6,611 bases of DNA from Clostridia bacterium (GCA_900754775.1 CAAEDZ010000291.1:1-6611); one strand, 5' to 3'; counted from the stretch's first letter, positions 1 through 5,697 are shown. The notes: generated by a model not told the origin, from the sequence alone. Program-made: numbers and translations.

Positions 1-892
1 CGATCAGGTAGTATTTGAACGAGAGCGGGTCGAGTGCGAACTGCACGTTGCAGCCGCCCTCGATCTTCAGGGCGCGGATGATGCGCAGCGCCGCGTCGCG
101 CAGTATGCCGTATTCGCGGCTGCTGAGCGTCTGGCAGGGGGCGACGACGATGGAATCGCCGGTGTGGATGCCTACGGGATCGACGTTTTCCATGCTGCAG
201 ATGGTGATGGCGGTGTCGTTGCAGTCGCGCATCACCTCGAACTCGATCTCCTTGTAGCCCTTGATGCTCTTTTCCACCAGCACCTGATGCACCGGGGAGA
301 GTTTGAGGGCGTTTTTCATGATGGCGCGCAGCTCTTCTTCATCGGAGGCAAAGCCGCCGCCCGTGCCGCCGAGGGTGAACGCCGGGCGCAGCACCACCGG
401 GTAGCCGATGGTTTCCGCCGCGGCCACGCCCTCTTCCATGGAATGGGTGATGAGCGAGGGCAGCACCGGCTCGCCCAGTTCCTCGCACAGTTCCTTGAAC
501 AGTTCCCTGTCCTCGGCGCGCTCGATGGAGGTGCTGTTCGTGCCCAGGAGTTCCACCTGACATTCGCGCAGCACGCCCTTGCGCTCCAGTTGCATGGCGA
601 GGTTGAGGCCCGTCTGCCCGCCGATGCCGGGCACGATGGCGTCCGGGCGCTCGTAGCGAAGAATTTTGGCCAGGTATTCCAGCTTCAAAGGCTCCATGTA
701 TACCTTGTCGGCAATGGCGGTGTCGGTCATGATGGTGGCGGGGTTGGAGTTGACCAGCACCACCTCGTAGCCCTCCTCCTTGAGGGCGAGGCAGGCCTGC
801 GTGCCCGCGTAGTCAAATTCCGCGGCCTGACCGATGACGATGGGGCCGGAGCCGATGACGAGTATCTTGTGGATGTCTGTGCGCTTAGGCAT
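1..892 (-). CDS. carB: Carbamoyl-phosphate synthase large subunit, N-terminal part (cut by window edge)
   Basis: CarB makes carbamoyl phosphate from bicarbonate, ammonia and two ATP in the cytoplasm, the first step of pyrimidine (and arginine) synthesis. About 297 N-terminal codons of a protein usually near 1,070 residues are present; the rest lies beyond position 1. The protein begins [17 protein letters not shown], followed by [13 protein letters not shown] and [12 protein letters not shown] of the pre-ATP-grasp domain, then [18 protein letters not shown], the glycine-rich ATP-grasp loop [14 protein letters not shown] and [15 protein letters not shown] of the first (carboxyphosphate) ATP-grasp unit. 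The ATG lies inside the end of carA (8-nt overlap), with AAGGAGG at 902-908 within the carA coding sequence. It is the third gene of the pyrC-carA-carB operon. No frameshift or missing motif is visible in the part present. Confidence 0.97.
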   Translation of the reverse strand, partial: MPKRTDIHKILVIGSGPIVIGQAAEFDYAGTQACLALKEEGYEVVLVNSNPATIMTDTAIADKVYMEPLKLEYLAKILRYERPDAIVPGIGGQTGLNLAMQLERKGVLRECQVELLGTNSTSIERAEDRELFKELCEELGEPVLPSLITHSMEEGVAAAETIGYPVVLRPAFTLGGTGGGFASDEEELRAIMKNALKLSPVHQVLVEKSIKGYKEIEFEVMRDCNDTAITICSMENVDPVGIHTGDSIVVAPCQTLSSREYGILRDAALRIIRALKIEGGCNVQFALDPLSFKYYLI

Positions 893-1982
893 GGTTTCCC
901 GCCTCCTTCATGAGCTGTACAAAGCGGTCGAAGCGCGTATCGCCGTTCGCCGCGCCGGGCGCGCTCTCCGGGCAGTACTGGGCGGTGAGCAGGCGGTCTG
1001 CTTCGCAGTCGAGGCCCTCCACGGTGTCGTCCAGTATGTCCACGTGCGTGATGCGCAGGCCGGTATCCTTCAGCGAATCGGCGTCCACGGCGTAGTTGTG
1101 GTTCTGGGCGGTGATGGCGAGCGCCCCCGTCTCCAGACAGCGCACCGGGTGGTTGCCCCCGTGGTGGCCGCTCTTTAACTTGTACACGCGCGCGCCGTAG
1201 GCCAGCGCCACGACCTGATGGCCCGCGCCGATGCCAAAGATGGGCAGTTTGCCGTGCAGGGCGCGCGCCGTTTCGATGGTCTCGGGAATGTCGCGCGGGT
1301 CGCCCGGACCGCCGGAGAAAAGCACGCCGTCCGGCTTCATGGCGAGGATGGCCTCGGCGGAGGTGTTCCACGGCACCACGGTCACGTTGCAGCCGCGGGC
1401 GCTTAAGCAGCGCACCACGCTCAGCTTGATGCCCAGATCGACAGCCACCACGTTGAAGCGGTGGTTGGAGGTGCGGTAGTACCAGCGCTTTTTGCAGGAG
1501 ACGCGCTCCACCGCGTCGCGGCGGACGGGCGTTTCGGCGAGGCGTTCCAGCGCCTTTTCCACGGGCGTATCAGCGGAAGTCAGCAGCGCGCGGCGGCTGC
1601 CGCCATCGCGGATGAGGCGGGCGAGGCGGCGCGTGTCCACTTCGCAGAGGCCGGGGATGTGGCTGTCTTCCAGCACCTCCGCCAGCGTGCGCGTGTAGCG
1701 GAAATTGGAGGGCTGGTCGTTGTAATCGCGCACCACGAGGCCGGCGGCCAGCGGCGTGCGGCTCTCAAAGTCGTCGTCGGAGATGCCATAGTTGCCGATC
1801 ACCGGGTAGGTCATCACCACGATCTGAAAAGCATAGGCCGGGTCGGAGACGATCTCCTGATAGCCGACCATGGTGGTGTCAAACACCACTTCGCCCACGC
1901 TCTCGCGGGCGTCGCCAAAGCCCCGGCCGTAAAATTCCTCGCCGGTCTCAAGCACTAGTTTGCGGTCATACGGTGTTGCCAT
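885..1982 (-). CDS. carA: Carbamoyl-phosphate synthase small subunit with altered glutaminase active site
   Basis: CarA normally hydrolyses glutamine and channels ammonia to CarB. The 365-residue product has family length. The N-terminal CPSase_sm_chain domain (about 1-130) shows [25 protein letters not shown] and the [13 protein letters not shown] segment. The class I glutamine amidotransferase domain (about 177-360) shows [31 protein letters not shown] and QNHNYAVD. Two catalytic residues are replaced. The usual GICLGHQ reads GIGAGHQ, so Gly252 stands for the nucleophile Cys; the usual QYHPES reads QYCPES, so Cys337 stands for His, while Glu339 remains. The frame is otherwise intact, which argues against decay. 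I infer an ammonia-dependent synthase or a structural subunit. The ATG at 1982 was chosen because TAGGAGGG lies just upstream and homology begins there; the longer frame from 2090 has no support. Its start overlaps the pyrC end by 28 nt. The stop is TAA. Confidence 0.95.
   Translation of the reverse strand: MATPYDRKLVLETGEEFYGRGFGDARESVGEVVFDTTMVGYQEIVSDPAYAFQIVVMTYPVIGNYGISDDDFESRTPLAAGLVVRDYNDQPSNFRYTRTLAEVLEDSHIPGLCEVDTRRLARLIRDGGSRRALLTSADTPVEKALERLAETPVRRDAVERVSCKKRWYYRTSNHRFNVVAVDLGIKLSVVRCLSARGCNVTVVPWNTSAEAILAMKPDGVLFSGGPGDPRDIPETIETARALHGKLPIFGIGAGHQVVALAYGARVYKLKSGHHGGNHPVRCLETGALAITAQNHNYAVDADSLKDTGLRITHVDILDDTVEGLDCEADRLLTAQYCPESAPGAANGDTRFDRFVQLMKEAGNHA
902..908 (-). promoter_or_regulatory. 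Ribosome binding site of carB inside carA
   Basis: AAGGAGG (minus strand) sits about 9 nt before the carB ATG and is itself the KEA portion of the last codons of carA. It fixes the carB start and implies that carB initiation is coupled to termination on carA. Confidence 0.85.
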
Positions 1983-3214
1983 GCGATTTTCCCTCCTACG
2001 ATCGTCAAAAGGCATTCTCCAAAGACGCGCATGCCGGCAAAGGGCGTGGCGCGGCCCTGGGAGAGGAACGTCTGCGGGTCGATGGTGCAAGCGCTGTCCA
2101 GATCAAACACTGTCCAGTCGTTTTGATCGTCAAAGCCGAAGCGGGCGGCGGGCCTGTCGCGCATGCGCTCGAGCAGCGCTTCCAGCGTCATCGCGCCGGT
2201 CCTGACCAGGTGCGTGTACAGCACGGGGAAGGCCGTTTCCAGCCCCACCACCCCCATGAGACTTTCGCGCAGGCCGCGCGATTTTTCTTCGGCGGAGTGG
2301 GGCGCGTGGTCGGTGGCCACCATGTCCACCGTGCCGTCCAGCAGGCCGGCAACGAGCGCCTCGCGGTCTTCCCTTGCGCGCAGGGGCGGGTTCATCTTGA
2401 AGCGCCCCTCGTCCCGCAGGCAATTCTCGTCCAGCACGAGGTAATGCGGCCCCGTCTCGCAGGTCACGTCCACGCCCCGCGCCTTGGCCGCGCGGATGAG
2501 GGCGACGCTTTCCTTCGTGGAAACGTGGCAGACGTGGTACTTGCAGCCCGTCTCCTCGGCAAGGCGCAGATCGCGCTCTACCTGCCGCCACTCGCTTTCC
2601 GAACAGATGCCGGGAAGATGGTGGGCGCGGGAAAAGGCCCCGTCGTGTATGCAGCCGCCGCGCACGAGGGCCATGTCCTCGCAGTGGGCGGCGATGATCT
2701 TATTAAGGCGCTTGGCTTCCAGCATGGCCGCGCGCATCATCTCCTCGCGCTGCACGCCGCGCCCGTCGTCGGAAAAGCCGGCCACGAAGGGGGCCATGGC
2801 CTCCATGTCGGCCAGCGCCTCGCCCTTTTCCCCGCGGGTGATGGCCCCGTAGGGGGAGACGCGCACCTTCGCGCCCGCGCGGATGCGGGCAAGCTGCGCG
2901 TTCAGGTGTTCGCGGCTGTCCGGCACGGGGTCGAGGTTCGGCATGGCGCACACGCGGGTGAAGCCGCCGCGCGCCGCCGCCAGCGTGCCGGTCTCCATCG
3001 TCTCCTTATAAGAAAATCCCGGCTCTCGAAGATGCACATGCACGTCGATCAAACCGGGAAAGAGAACGATATTCGGTTTTTCCAACACCACGGCCCGGGA
3101 GGGAACGGGAATGCCCATCTCCATGGCCACGAGGCGGCCATCTTCCAAAAGCGCGTCCGTGCGCGAGCGGCGGCCATCCGCGCAGAGCTGAACGTTCTTG
3201 AGAACAAGCGTCAC
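1955..3214 (-). CDS. pyrC: Dihydroorotase, class I type
   Basis: PyrC is a cytoplasmic zinc amidohydrolase that cyclises N-carbamoyl-aspartate to dihydroorotate, step three of pyrimidine synthesis. The product is 419 residues, typical of class I enzymes of Bacillus/Aquifex type. Metal and catalytic residues are visible in order: [10 protein letters not shown] with His59 and His61, the [10 protein letters not shown] segment, GFSDDGRGV with Asp149/Asp150 (the bridging Asp that replaces the carboxylated Lys of class II), AAHCED with His177, HVCHVST with His230, and ATDHAPH with Asp302. The C-terminal [19 protein letters not shown] is also typical. The start is GTG, chosen because AAAGGAGGT lies 6 nt upstream and the next residues (TLVLKNVQL) match where the family begins; an ATG 16 codons further up lies in the attenuator hairpin region. 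It is the first gene of the operon, behind a leader with a terminator hairpin, and overlaps carA. Confidence 0.96.
   Translation of the reverse strand: MTLVLKNVQLCADGRRSRTDALLEDGRLVAMEMGIPVPSRAVVLEKPNIVLFPGLIDVHVHLREPGFSYKETMETGTLAAARGGFTRVCAMPNLDPVPDSREHLNAQLARIRAGAKVRVSPYGAITRGEKGEALADMEAMAPFVAGFSDDGRGVQREEMMRAAMLEAKRLNKIIAAHCEDMALVRGGCIHDGAFSRAHHLPGICSESEWRQVERDLRLAEETGCKYHVCHVSTKESVALIRAAKARGVDVTCETGPHYLVLDENCLRDEGRFKMNPPLRAREDREALVAGLLDGTVDMVATDHAPHSAEEKSRGLRESLMGVVGLETAFPVLYTHLVRTGAMTLEALLERMRDRPAARFGFDDQNDWTVFDLDSACTIDPQTFLSQGRATPFAGMRVFGECLLTIVGGKIAWQHRMTAN
1991..1998 (-). promoter_or_regulatory. Ribosome binding site of carA inside pyrC
   Basis: TAGGAGGG lies 8 nt before the carA ATG and within the last codons of pyrC, where it encodes part of VGGK. 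It selects the ATG at 1982 over the upstream in-frame ATG at 2090. Confidence 0.85.
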
Positions 3215-3315
3215 GCCCTGACCTCCTTTGCAAAAAAATACCTGCCCTGCGGCAGGAAACATACCCCCAACGCGGCGGCGCGCACCCTGCCGGTCATGCT
3301 GGTTTCGTGGTTCAT
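3211..3315 (-). CDS. Possible 34-codon leader peptide of the pyr operon
   Basis: A frame of 34 codons ([11 protein letters not shown] ... FFAKEVRA) begins almost at the predicted transcription start and ends with a TGA that overlaps the pyrC GTG (GTGA). It runs through the terminator hairpin, so a ribosome on it would prevent the hairpin from forming and would deliver ribosomes to pyrC. That arrangement resembles the E. coli pyrBI leader (pyrL), where the leader frame also reads through the attenuator. Against it: there is no Shine-Dalgarno sequence before the first ATG (translation would have to be essentially leaderless) and none worth naming before the second ATG at codon 7. The same frame stays open far upstream of the promoter, so openness alone proves nothing in this GC-rich DNA. 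Function is inferred from position only. Confidence 0.3.
   Translation of the reverse strand: MNHETSMTGRVRAAALGVCFLPQGRYFFAKEVRA
3221..3229 (-). promoter_or_regulatory. Ribosome binding site of pyrC
   Basis: AAAGGAGGT is a near-perfect Shine-Dalgarno sequence 6 nt before GTG 3214-3212. It decides the non-ATG start of pyrC. It lies immediately after the U-tract of the upstream hairpin, so transcripts ending there would lack it. Confidence 0.9.
3232..3256 (-). terminator. Intrinsic terminator / attenuator in the pyrC leader
   Basis: On the minus strand CCTGCC-GCAG-GGCAGG forms a 6-bp GC-rich stem with a 4-nt loop, followed by TATTTTTTT. This is the layout of a rho-independent terminator. It lies between the operon promoter and the pyrC ribosome binding site, so it cannot end an upstream gene's message usefully and is best read as an attenuator. 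An upstream leader segment at 3286-3292 (CGGCAGG on the minus strand) is complementary to the 5' arm plus one loop base (7 bp) and could form a competing antiterminator. I see no recognisable PyrR-binding loop (CCNGNGAGG-like) in the leader. Confidence 0.75.
3286..3292 (-). promoter_or_regulatory. Candidate antiterminator arm in the pyr leader
   Basis: CGGCAGG (minus strand) is exactly complementary to CCTGCCG at 3256-3250, which contains the 5' arm of the terminator hairpin. The two pairings exclude each other, the usual logic of transcription attenuation. The intervening loop would be about 29 nt and is itself GC-rich. The complementarity is seen in the sequence; its use is inferred. Confidence 0.45.
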
Positions 3316-3322
3316 CCCGAAG

Positions 3323-3351
3323 ATTTTATCACGATTCCCCGGGCCTGTCAA
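3323..3351 (-). promoter_or_regulatory. Promoter of the pyrC-carA-carB operon
   Basis: TTGACA (3351-3346), a 17-bp spacer and TAAAAT (3328-3323) give a near-consensus sigma-A promoter; the base pair TG one position before the -10 makes it extended as well. Start of transcription is expected near 3316, giving a leader of about 100 nt before pyrC. Such a strong promoter followed by a terminator hairpin suggests that control is mainly by attenuation. Confidence 0.85.
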
Positions 3352-3387
3352 CGGCGGGCGGAAAGTTTTACATACGCGGTCATGGCG

Positions 3388-3416
3388 TTGCCCTTTGCGG
3401 CAAACTGTGCTATACT
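3388..3416 (+). promoter_or_regulatory. Promoter of the macrodomain gene
   Basis: TTGCCC (3388-3393), 17 bp, then TATACT (3411-3416) preceded by TGC, an extended -10. Transcription would start near 3423, about 25 nt before the ATG. It diverges from the pyr promoter, with the two -35 boxes about 36 bp apart. Confidence 0.75.
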
Positions 3417-3447
3417 CTGGAAAAGGGACAGGAAAGGGGGCGCGCGC

Positions 3448-3960
3448 ATGCCCTTGAAGATCGTGCGCGGGGACATCACCAAAATGCGCGTGGACGCCAT
3501 CGTCAACGCCGCCAACAAAACGCTTTTGGGCGGGGGCGGCGTGGACGGCTGCATCCACCGCGCCGCCGGGCCGGAACTTGTGCGCGAGTGCCGGACGCTG
3601 GGCGGCTGCGAAACGGGCGAGGCGAAGCTGACGAAGGGCTACCGCCTGCCATGCAAATACGTCATCCACACCGTCGGCCCCATCTGGCGCGGCGGCGCGC
3701 GCGGCGAGGAGGCGCTTTTGACCGCCTGCTATGAAAACAGCCTGCTTCTGGCCAAAGAGAACGGCTGCCAGAGCGTGGCCTTTCCGCTCATCTCCGCCGG
3801 CATCTACGGCTACCCCCTCGAAGCGGCGCTGCGCGTGGCGGCGGGGACGATCGGGCGCTTCCTCGAACAAAGCGAAATGACCGTCTACCTCGTGCTTTAC
3901 GACGCGGCGAGCGTGGCGATGGGGGAAAGGCTGTTTGGGGATGTGGAGGCGCTTTTGTAA
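3448..3960 (+). CDS. MacroD-type macrodomain protein (probable O-acetyl-ADP-ribose deacetylase / ADP-ribosyl hydrolase)
   Basis: A single-domain macrodomain of 170 residues, the usual length of bacterial YmdB/MacroD-like proteins. Family motifs are in order: VRGDITK (7-12), [25 protein letters not shown] (17-41) holding the conserved Asn residues and the Asp of GGGVDG implicated in catalysis, [12 protein letters not shown] (57-68), VIHTVGPIW (72-80), and SAGIYGYP (116-123), which lines the distal ribose/diphosphate site. Such enzymes bind ADP-ribose and remove it from acidic protein residues or deacetylate O-acetyl-ADP-ribose in the cytosol; the substrate here cannot be read from sequence. 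The ATG was chosen because AAAGGGGG lies about 7 nt upstream and homology begins at residue 3; a longer in-frame start at 3307 lies upstream of the promoter. It appears to be monocistronic, ended by the hairpin at 3964-3994. The C-terminus ([16 protein letters not shown]) is less family-like. Confidence 0.93.
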   Translation: MPLKIVRGDITKMRVDAIVNAANKTLLGGGGVDGCIHRAAGPELVRECRTLGGCETGEAKLTKGYRLPCKYVIHTVGPIWRGGARGEEALLTACYENSLLLAKENGCQSVAFPLISAGIYGYPLEAALRVAAGTIGRFLEQSEMTVYLVLYDAASVAMGERLFGDVEALL

Positions 3961-3963
3961 CGC

Positions 3964-3994
3964 AAAAGCGGACGGCCCGTGACCGCCCGCTTTT
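3964..3994. terminator. Shared terminator between convergent genes
   Basis: AAAAGCGG-A-CGG pairs with CCG-C-CCGCTTTT around a 7-nt loop (one A/C mismatch). The A-run at one foot and T-run at the other, with a further TTTT a few bases on, allow termination in both directions. It occupies almost the whole 45-bp gap between the macrodomain gene and the convergent aldolase gene. A second alternative pairing exists between CGCTTTTG at 3950-3957 and the AAAAGCG arm. Confidence 0.65.
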
Positions 3995-4005
3995 CCCGTT
4001 TTCCC

Positions 4006-4842
4006 CTACGCCTTGCCCGCGCTGCCGAAGACGCGCAGTTTTTGCAGCGTCGCTTCCTTCATCGCCTCCCGCGCATGGACGATGCTGTCCGGGTAGCTGG
4101 CCTCGGGATGTTCGGCGAGGGCGCGCTTGCCGGCGAGGATGATGTCCGTGTAGACATTGACCTTGACGATGCCGCCGGAGATGGTGTTGCGGAAATCGTC
4201 GTCCGAAAGCCCGGAGCCGCCGTGCAGCACCAGCGGCGCGTCCACCGCCGCGCGTATCTCGTGGAGGCGGGGGATATCCAGATGCGGCTCGGCCTTGTAC
4301 ACGCCGTGCTGCGTGCCGATGGACACGGCAAGGAAGTCCGCGCCCGTGCGCGCGAGGAAGTCTGCGGCTTCGGCAGGGTCGGTATAGACCATCTCGTCCT
4401 CATGCCCGGTCTCGTCGGTGAGGCCGCTGACGCTGCCCAGCTCGCACTCCAGCCCCGCGCCCATGGCGTGGGCGATGCGGGCGATCTGCGCCGAGTGCTT
4501 GATGTTGTCTTCATGGCTCTCGCGCGAACCGTCGTACATGATGGAGCCAAAGCCCGCGCGCAGGGCCTGCATCAGGGTTTTGAAATGGTACGTGTGGTCC
4601 ATGTGTACCGCCACCGGAACCTTGGCGCGCCGCGCCGCCTCCAGCATTGCCGGCGCGATCCATTCAAAGGGCGCGACGGGCAAAAGCGATTCCGCCGTGC
4701 CGATGATGATGGGGGAATCGAGTTCTTCCGCCGCCGCGATGCAGGCATGGATCATCTCCATGTTGATGGTGTTGAAAAAGCCCACGCCGTAGCCGCGCGC
4801 CTGCGCGTCGGCAAGTATCTCCTTCATGTTGTAAAGCGCCAT
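4006..4842 (-). CDS. Class II (zinc) ketose-bisphosphate aldolase, fructose/tagatose-bisphosphate type
   Basis: Class II aldolases cleave a ketose bisphosphate to dihydroxyacetone phosphate and an aldehyde in the cytosol using zinc. The 278-residue product has the length of the GatY/KbaY/Fba group. Visible motifs: VGFFNTINMEM (20-30), VAVHMDHTYH (77-86) with catalytic Asp82 and zinc ligand His83, SIMYDGS (100-106), GLECELGSVSG (130-140), GTQHGVY with zinc ligand His179, LVLHGGSGL with zinc ligand His207 and the phosphate-binding glycines, and KVNVYTD (227-233) with the substrate-binding Asn229. The position after the Asn that is often Asp, Asn or Ala is Tyr231 here, so the substrate (fructose, tagatose or an inositol-pathway keto-acid phosphate) is left open. 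The ATG at 4842 is used because AAAGGT lies about 10 nt upstream and the promoter lies inside any longer frame. A cre-like operator suggests carbon catabolite control. The stop is TAG. Confidence 0.92.
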   Translation of the reverse strand: MALYNMKEILADAQARGYGVGFFNTINMEMIHACIAAAEELDSPIIIGTAESLLPVAPFEWIAPAMLEAARRAKVPVAVHMDHTYHFKTLMQALRAGFGSIMYDGSRESHEDNIKHSAQIARIAHAMGAGLECELGSVSGLTDETGHEDEMVYTDPAEAADFLARTGADFLAVSIGTQHGVYKAEPHLDIPRLHEIRAAVDAPLVLHGGSGLSDDDFRNTISGGIVKVNVYTDIILAGKRALAEHPEASYPDSIVHAREAMKEATLQKLRVFGSAGKA

Positions 4843-4870
4843 GTCCCGACCGACCTTTCTTTCGCATTTT

Positions 4871-4884
4871 GGGGTCCTGACCCC
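4871..4884 (-). promoter_or_regulatory. Inverted repeat at the aldolase transcription start
   Basis: GGGGTC-AG-GACCCC (minus strand) has perfect 6-bp arms and a 2-bp centre. It abuts the -10 box and spans the predicted start of transcription, so it is placed like an operator for a repressor. As RNA the 2-nt loop would be too tight for the full stem. No regulator is identified. Confidence 0.45.
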
Positions 4885-4912
4885 ATTATAGCGACACAGC
4901 GCGGTTTTGCAA
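4885..4912 (-). promoter_or_regulatory. Promoter of the aldolase gene
   Basis: TTGCAA (4912-4907), a 16-bp spacer and a perfect TATAAT (4890-4885). The start is expected near 4878, about 35 nt before the aldolase ATG. The -35 is shared with the cre-like site. Confidence 0.75.
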
Positions 4913-4921
4913 GCGTTTTCC
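4907..4921 (+). promoter_or_regulatory. Cre-like (CcpA / LacI-family) operator
   Basis: Read on the plus strand, TTGCAAGCGTTTTCC agrees with the Bacillus cre consensus WTGNAANCGNWNWCW at all positions but the last, including the central CG. It covers the -35 element of the aldolase promoter, where CcpA or another LacI-family repressor would block RNA polymerase. It also lies 40 bp upstream of the dipeptidase start. Confidence 0.5.
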
Positions 4922-4944
4922 ATGGAAAATTTGCGGCCGCGGCC

Positions 4945-4953
4945 CAAAAGGAG
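4945..4953 (+). promoter_or_regulatory. Ribosome binding site of the dipeptidase gene
   Basis: AAAAGGAGG sits about 8 nt before the ATG at 4962 and supports that start. I could not find a convincing plus-strand promoter between the aldolase start and this site. Confidence 0.85.
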
Positions 4954-4961
4954 GCAGACAT

Positions 4962-5564
4962 ATGCAAGCGGGATTCGTCTGGCTGGACGAGGCCGCGCCC
5001 GGCGTCCTCTGGAAGGCCATGTACGCCACAGAGGACAACTTCACCGGCGCGGCGGTGGATGGCTACCGATGCGACCGTCTGGCCGGTACGGCGGAGCTGG
5101 CCGCAGCGCTTGCGCGCGCCGCAGCGCTGGCGGGGGCGCGGGGGCTGAAGCTGTTTCTCTGGGACGCCTACCGTCCGCAGCGGGCTGTGGACGGCTTTCT
5201 GCGCTGGTGCGCCGTGCCGGAGGACGGAAAGACGAAGCGGAAACACTATCCCCACATCGAAAAGACGGACATCGTGCCGCTGGGCTATGTGGCGGCGCGC
5301 TCCGGCCACAGCCGCGGCAGCGCGGTCGATCTGACGCTTGCGCGCATGGACGGCGGCCTGCTGGACATGGGCGGGGACTTTGACCTGATGGACGAAATTT
5401 CCCACCACGGCGCGAACGTGGGCGCGGAGGCCGCGCGAAACCGCCTGCTGCTCAGGGGCATCATGGAAGAGAGCGGCTTTGAAGCCTACGAAAACGAGTG
5501 GTGGCACTATGCGCTGCGGGACGAGCCGTATCCGAATACGTATTTCGACTTCGTGGCGGAATGA
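4962..5564 (+). CDS. D-alanyl-D-alanine dipeptidase, VanX/DdpX family (peptidase M15D)
   Basis: This zinc dipeptidase family hydrolyses free D-Ala-D-Ala in the cytoplasm, either for vancomycin resistance (VanX) or to recover D-Ala (DdpX). The product is 200 residues, close to VanX (202). It shows WDAYRPQRAVDGF with Arg71, SGHSRGSAVDLTL with zinc ligands His116 and Asp123, the FDLMDEISHHGA segment, and ENEWWHY with catalytic Glu179 and zinc ligand His182; the spacing matches VanX closely. There is no signal peptide, as expected for a cytosolic enzyme. Nothing else of a van cluster (ligase, VanH reductase, two-component system) is in view, so a role in peptidoglycan turnover or D-amino acid salvage is at least as likely as resistance. 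It diverges from the aldolase gene and is followed by a weak hairpin. Confidence 0.9.
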   Translation: MQAGFVWLDEAAPGVLWKAMYATEDNFTGAAVDGYRCDRLAGTAELAAALARAAALAGARGLKLFLWDAYRPQRAVDGFLRWCAVPEDGKTKRKHYPHIEKTDIVPLGYVAARSGHSRGSAVDLTLARMDGGLLDMGGDFDLMDEISHHGANVGAEAARNRLLLRGIMEESGFEAYENEWWHYALRDEPYPNTYFDFVAE

Positions 5565-5568
5565 GCGG

Positions 5569-5600
5569 CGCGCGCGGCTGGAGGGTCTGGCGCGCGTTTT
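5569..5600 (+). terminator. Weak candidate terminator after the dipeptidase gene
   Basis: CGCGCG repeats at 5571-5576 and 5591-5596 can pair around a loop of about 14 nt and are followed by TTTT. The short T-run and large loop make it weak; CCGCCTCGGGCGG at 5601-5613 forms a second small stem directly after it. Confidence 0.35.
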
Positions 5601-5679
5601 CCGCCTCGGGCGGGAACGGGAGTGGACGCGCGGGCGCGCGAGGGCGGCGTTGCCAGGGCTTGTGCTTGTCTTTTTTCGG

Positions 5680-5697
5680 ATGTTCAAATCTGAACAT
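5680..5697. repeat. Inverted repeat ATGTTCA-AATC-TGAACAT
   Basis: Perfect 7-bp arms around 4 bp, in an AT-richer island inside very GC-rich DNA, just after a T-run (5670-5676). No T-tract follows on either strand, so it is not an intrinsic terminator; it could be a protein-binding site. Confidence 0.45.

Noticed and set aside
1983..2090. N-terminal extension of carA by 36 codons
   Set aside because: The added residues overlap pyrC deeply, do not resemble CarA, and the good ribosome binding site fits the ATG at 1982.
3211..3330. PyrR-binding riboregulator of Bacillus type
   Set aside because: No CCNGNGAGG-like binding loop is visible and the leader is too short for the full three-hairpin arrangement; only the simple terminator and alternative pairing are supported.
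1973..3457. Long plus-strand open frame (494 codons) opposite pyrC
   Set aside because: It mirrors pyrC in the antisense direction. The product is His/Ala/Gly/Arg-rich without domains, there is no ribosome binding site, and it spans the pyr promoter and leader. This is typical of GC-rich antisense frames.
4843..4947. N-terminal extension of the aldolase by 35 codons
   Set aside because: The extension contains the TATAAT promoter and the palindromes, and homology begins at MALYNMKEIL.
5680..5697. tRNA T-arm-like GTTCAAATC
   Set aside because: The pairing here is a symmetric 7-bp stem with a 4-nt loop, and no acceptor, D or anticodon arm can be built around it.
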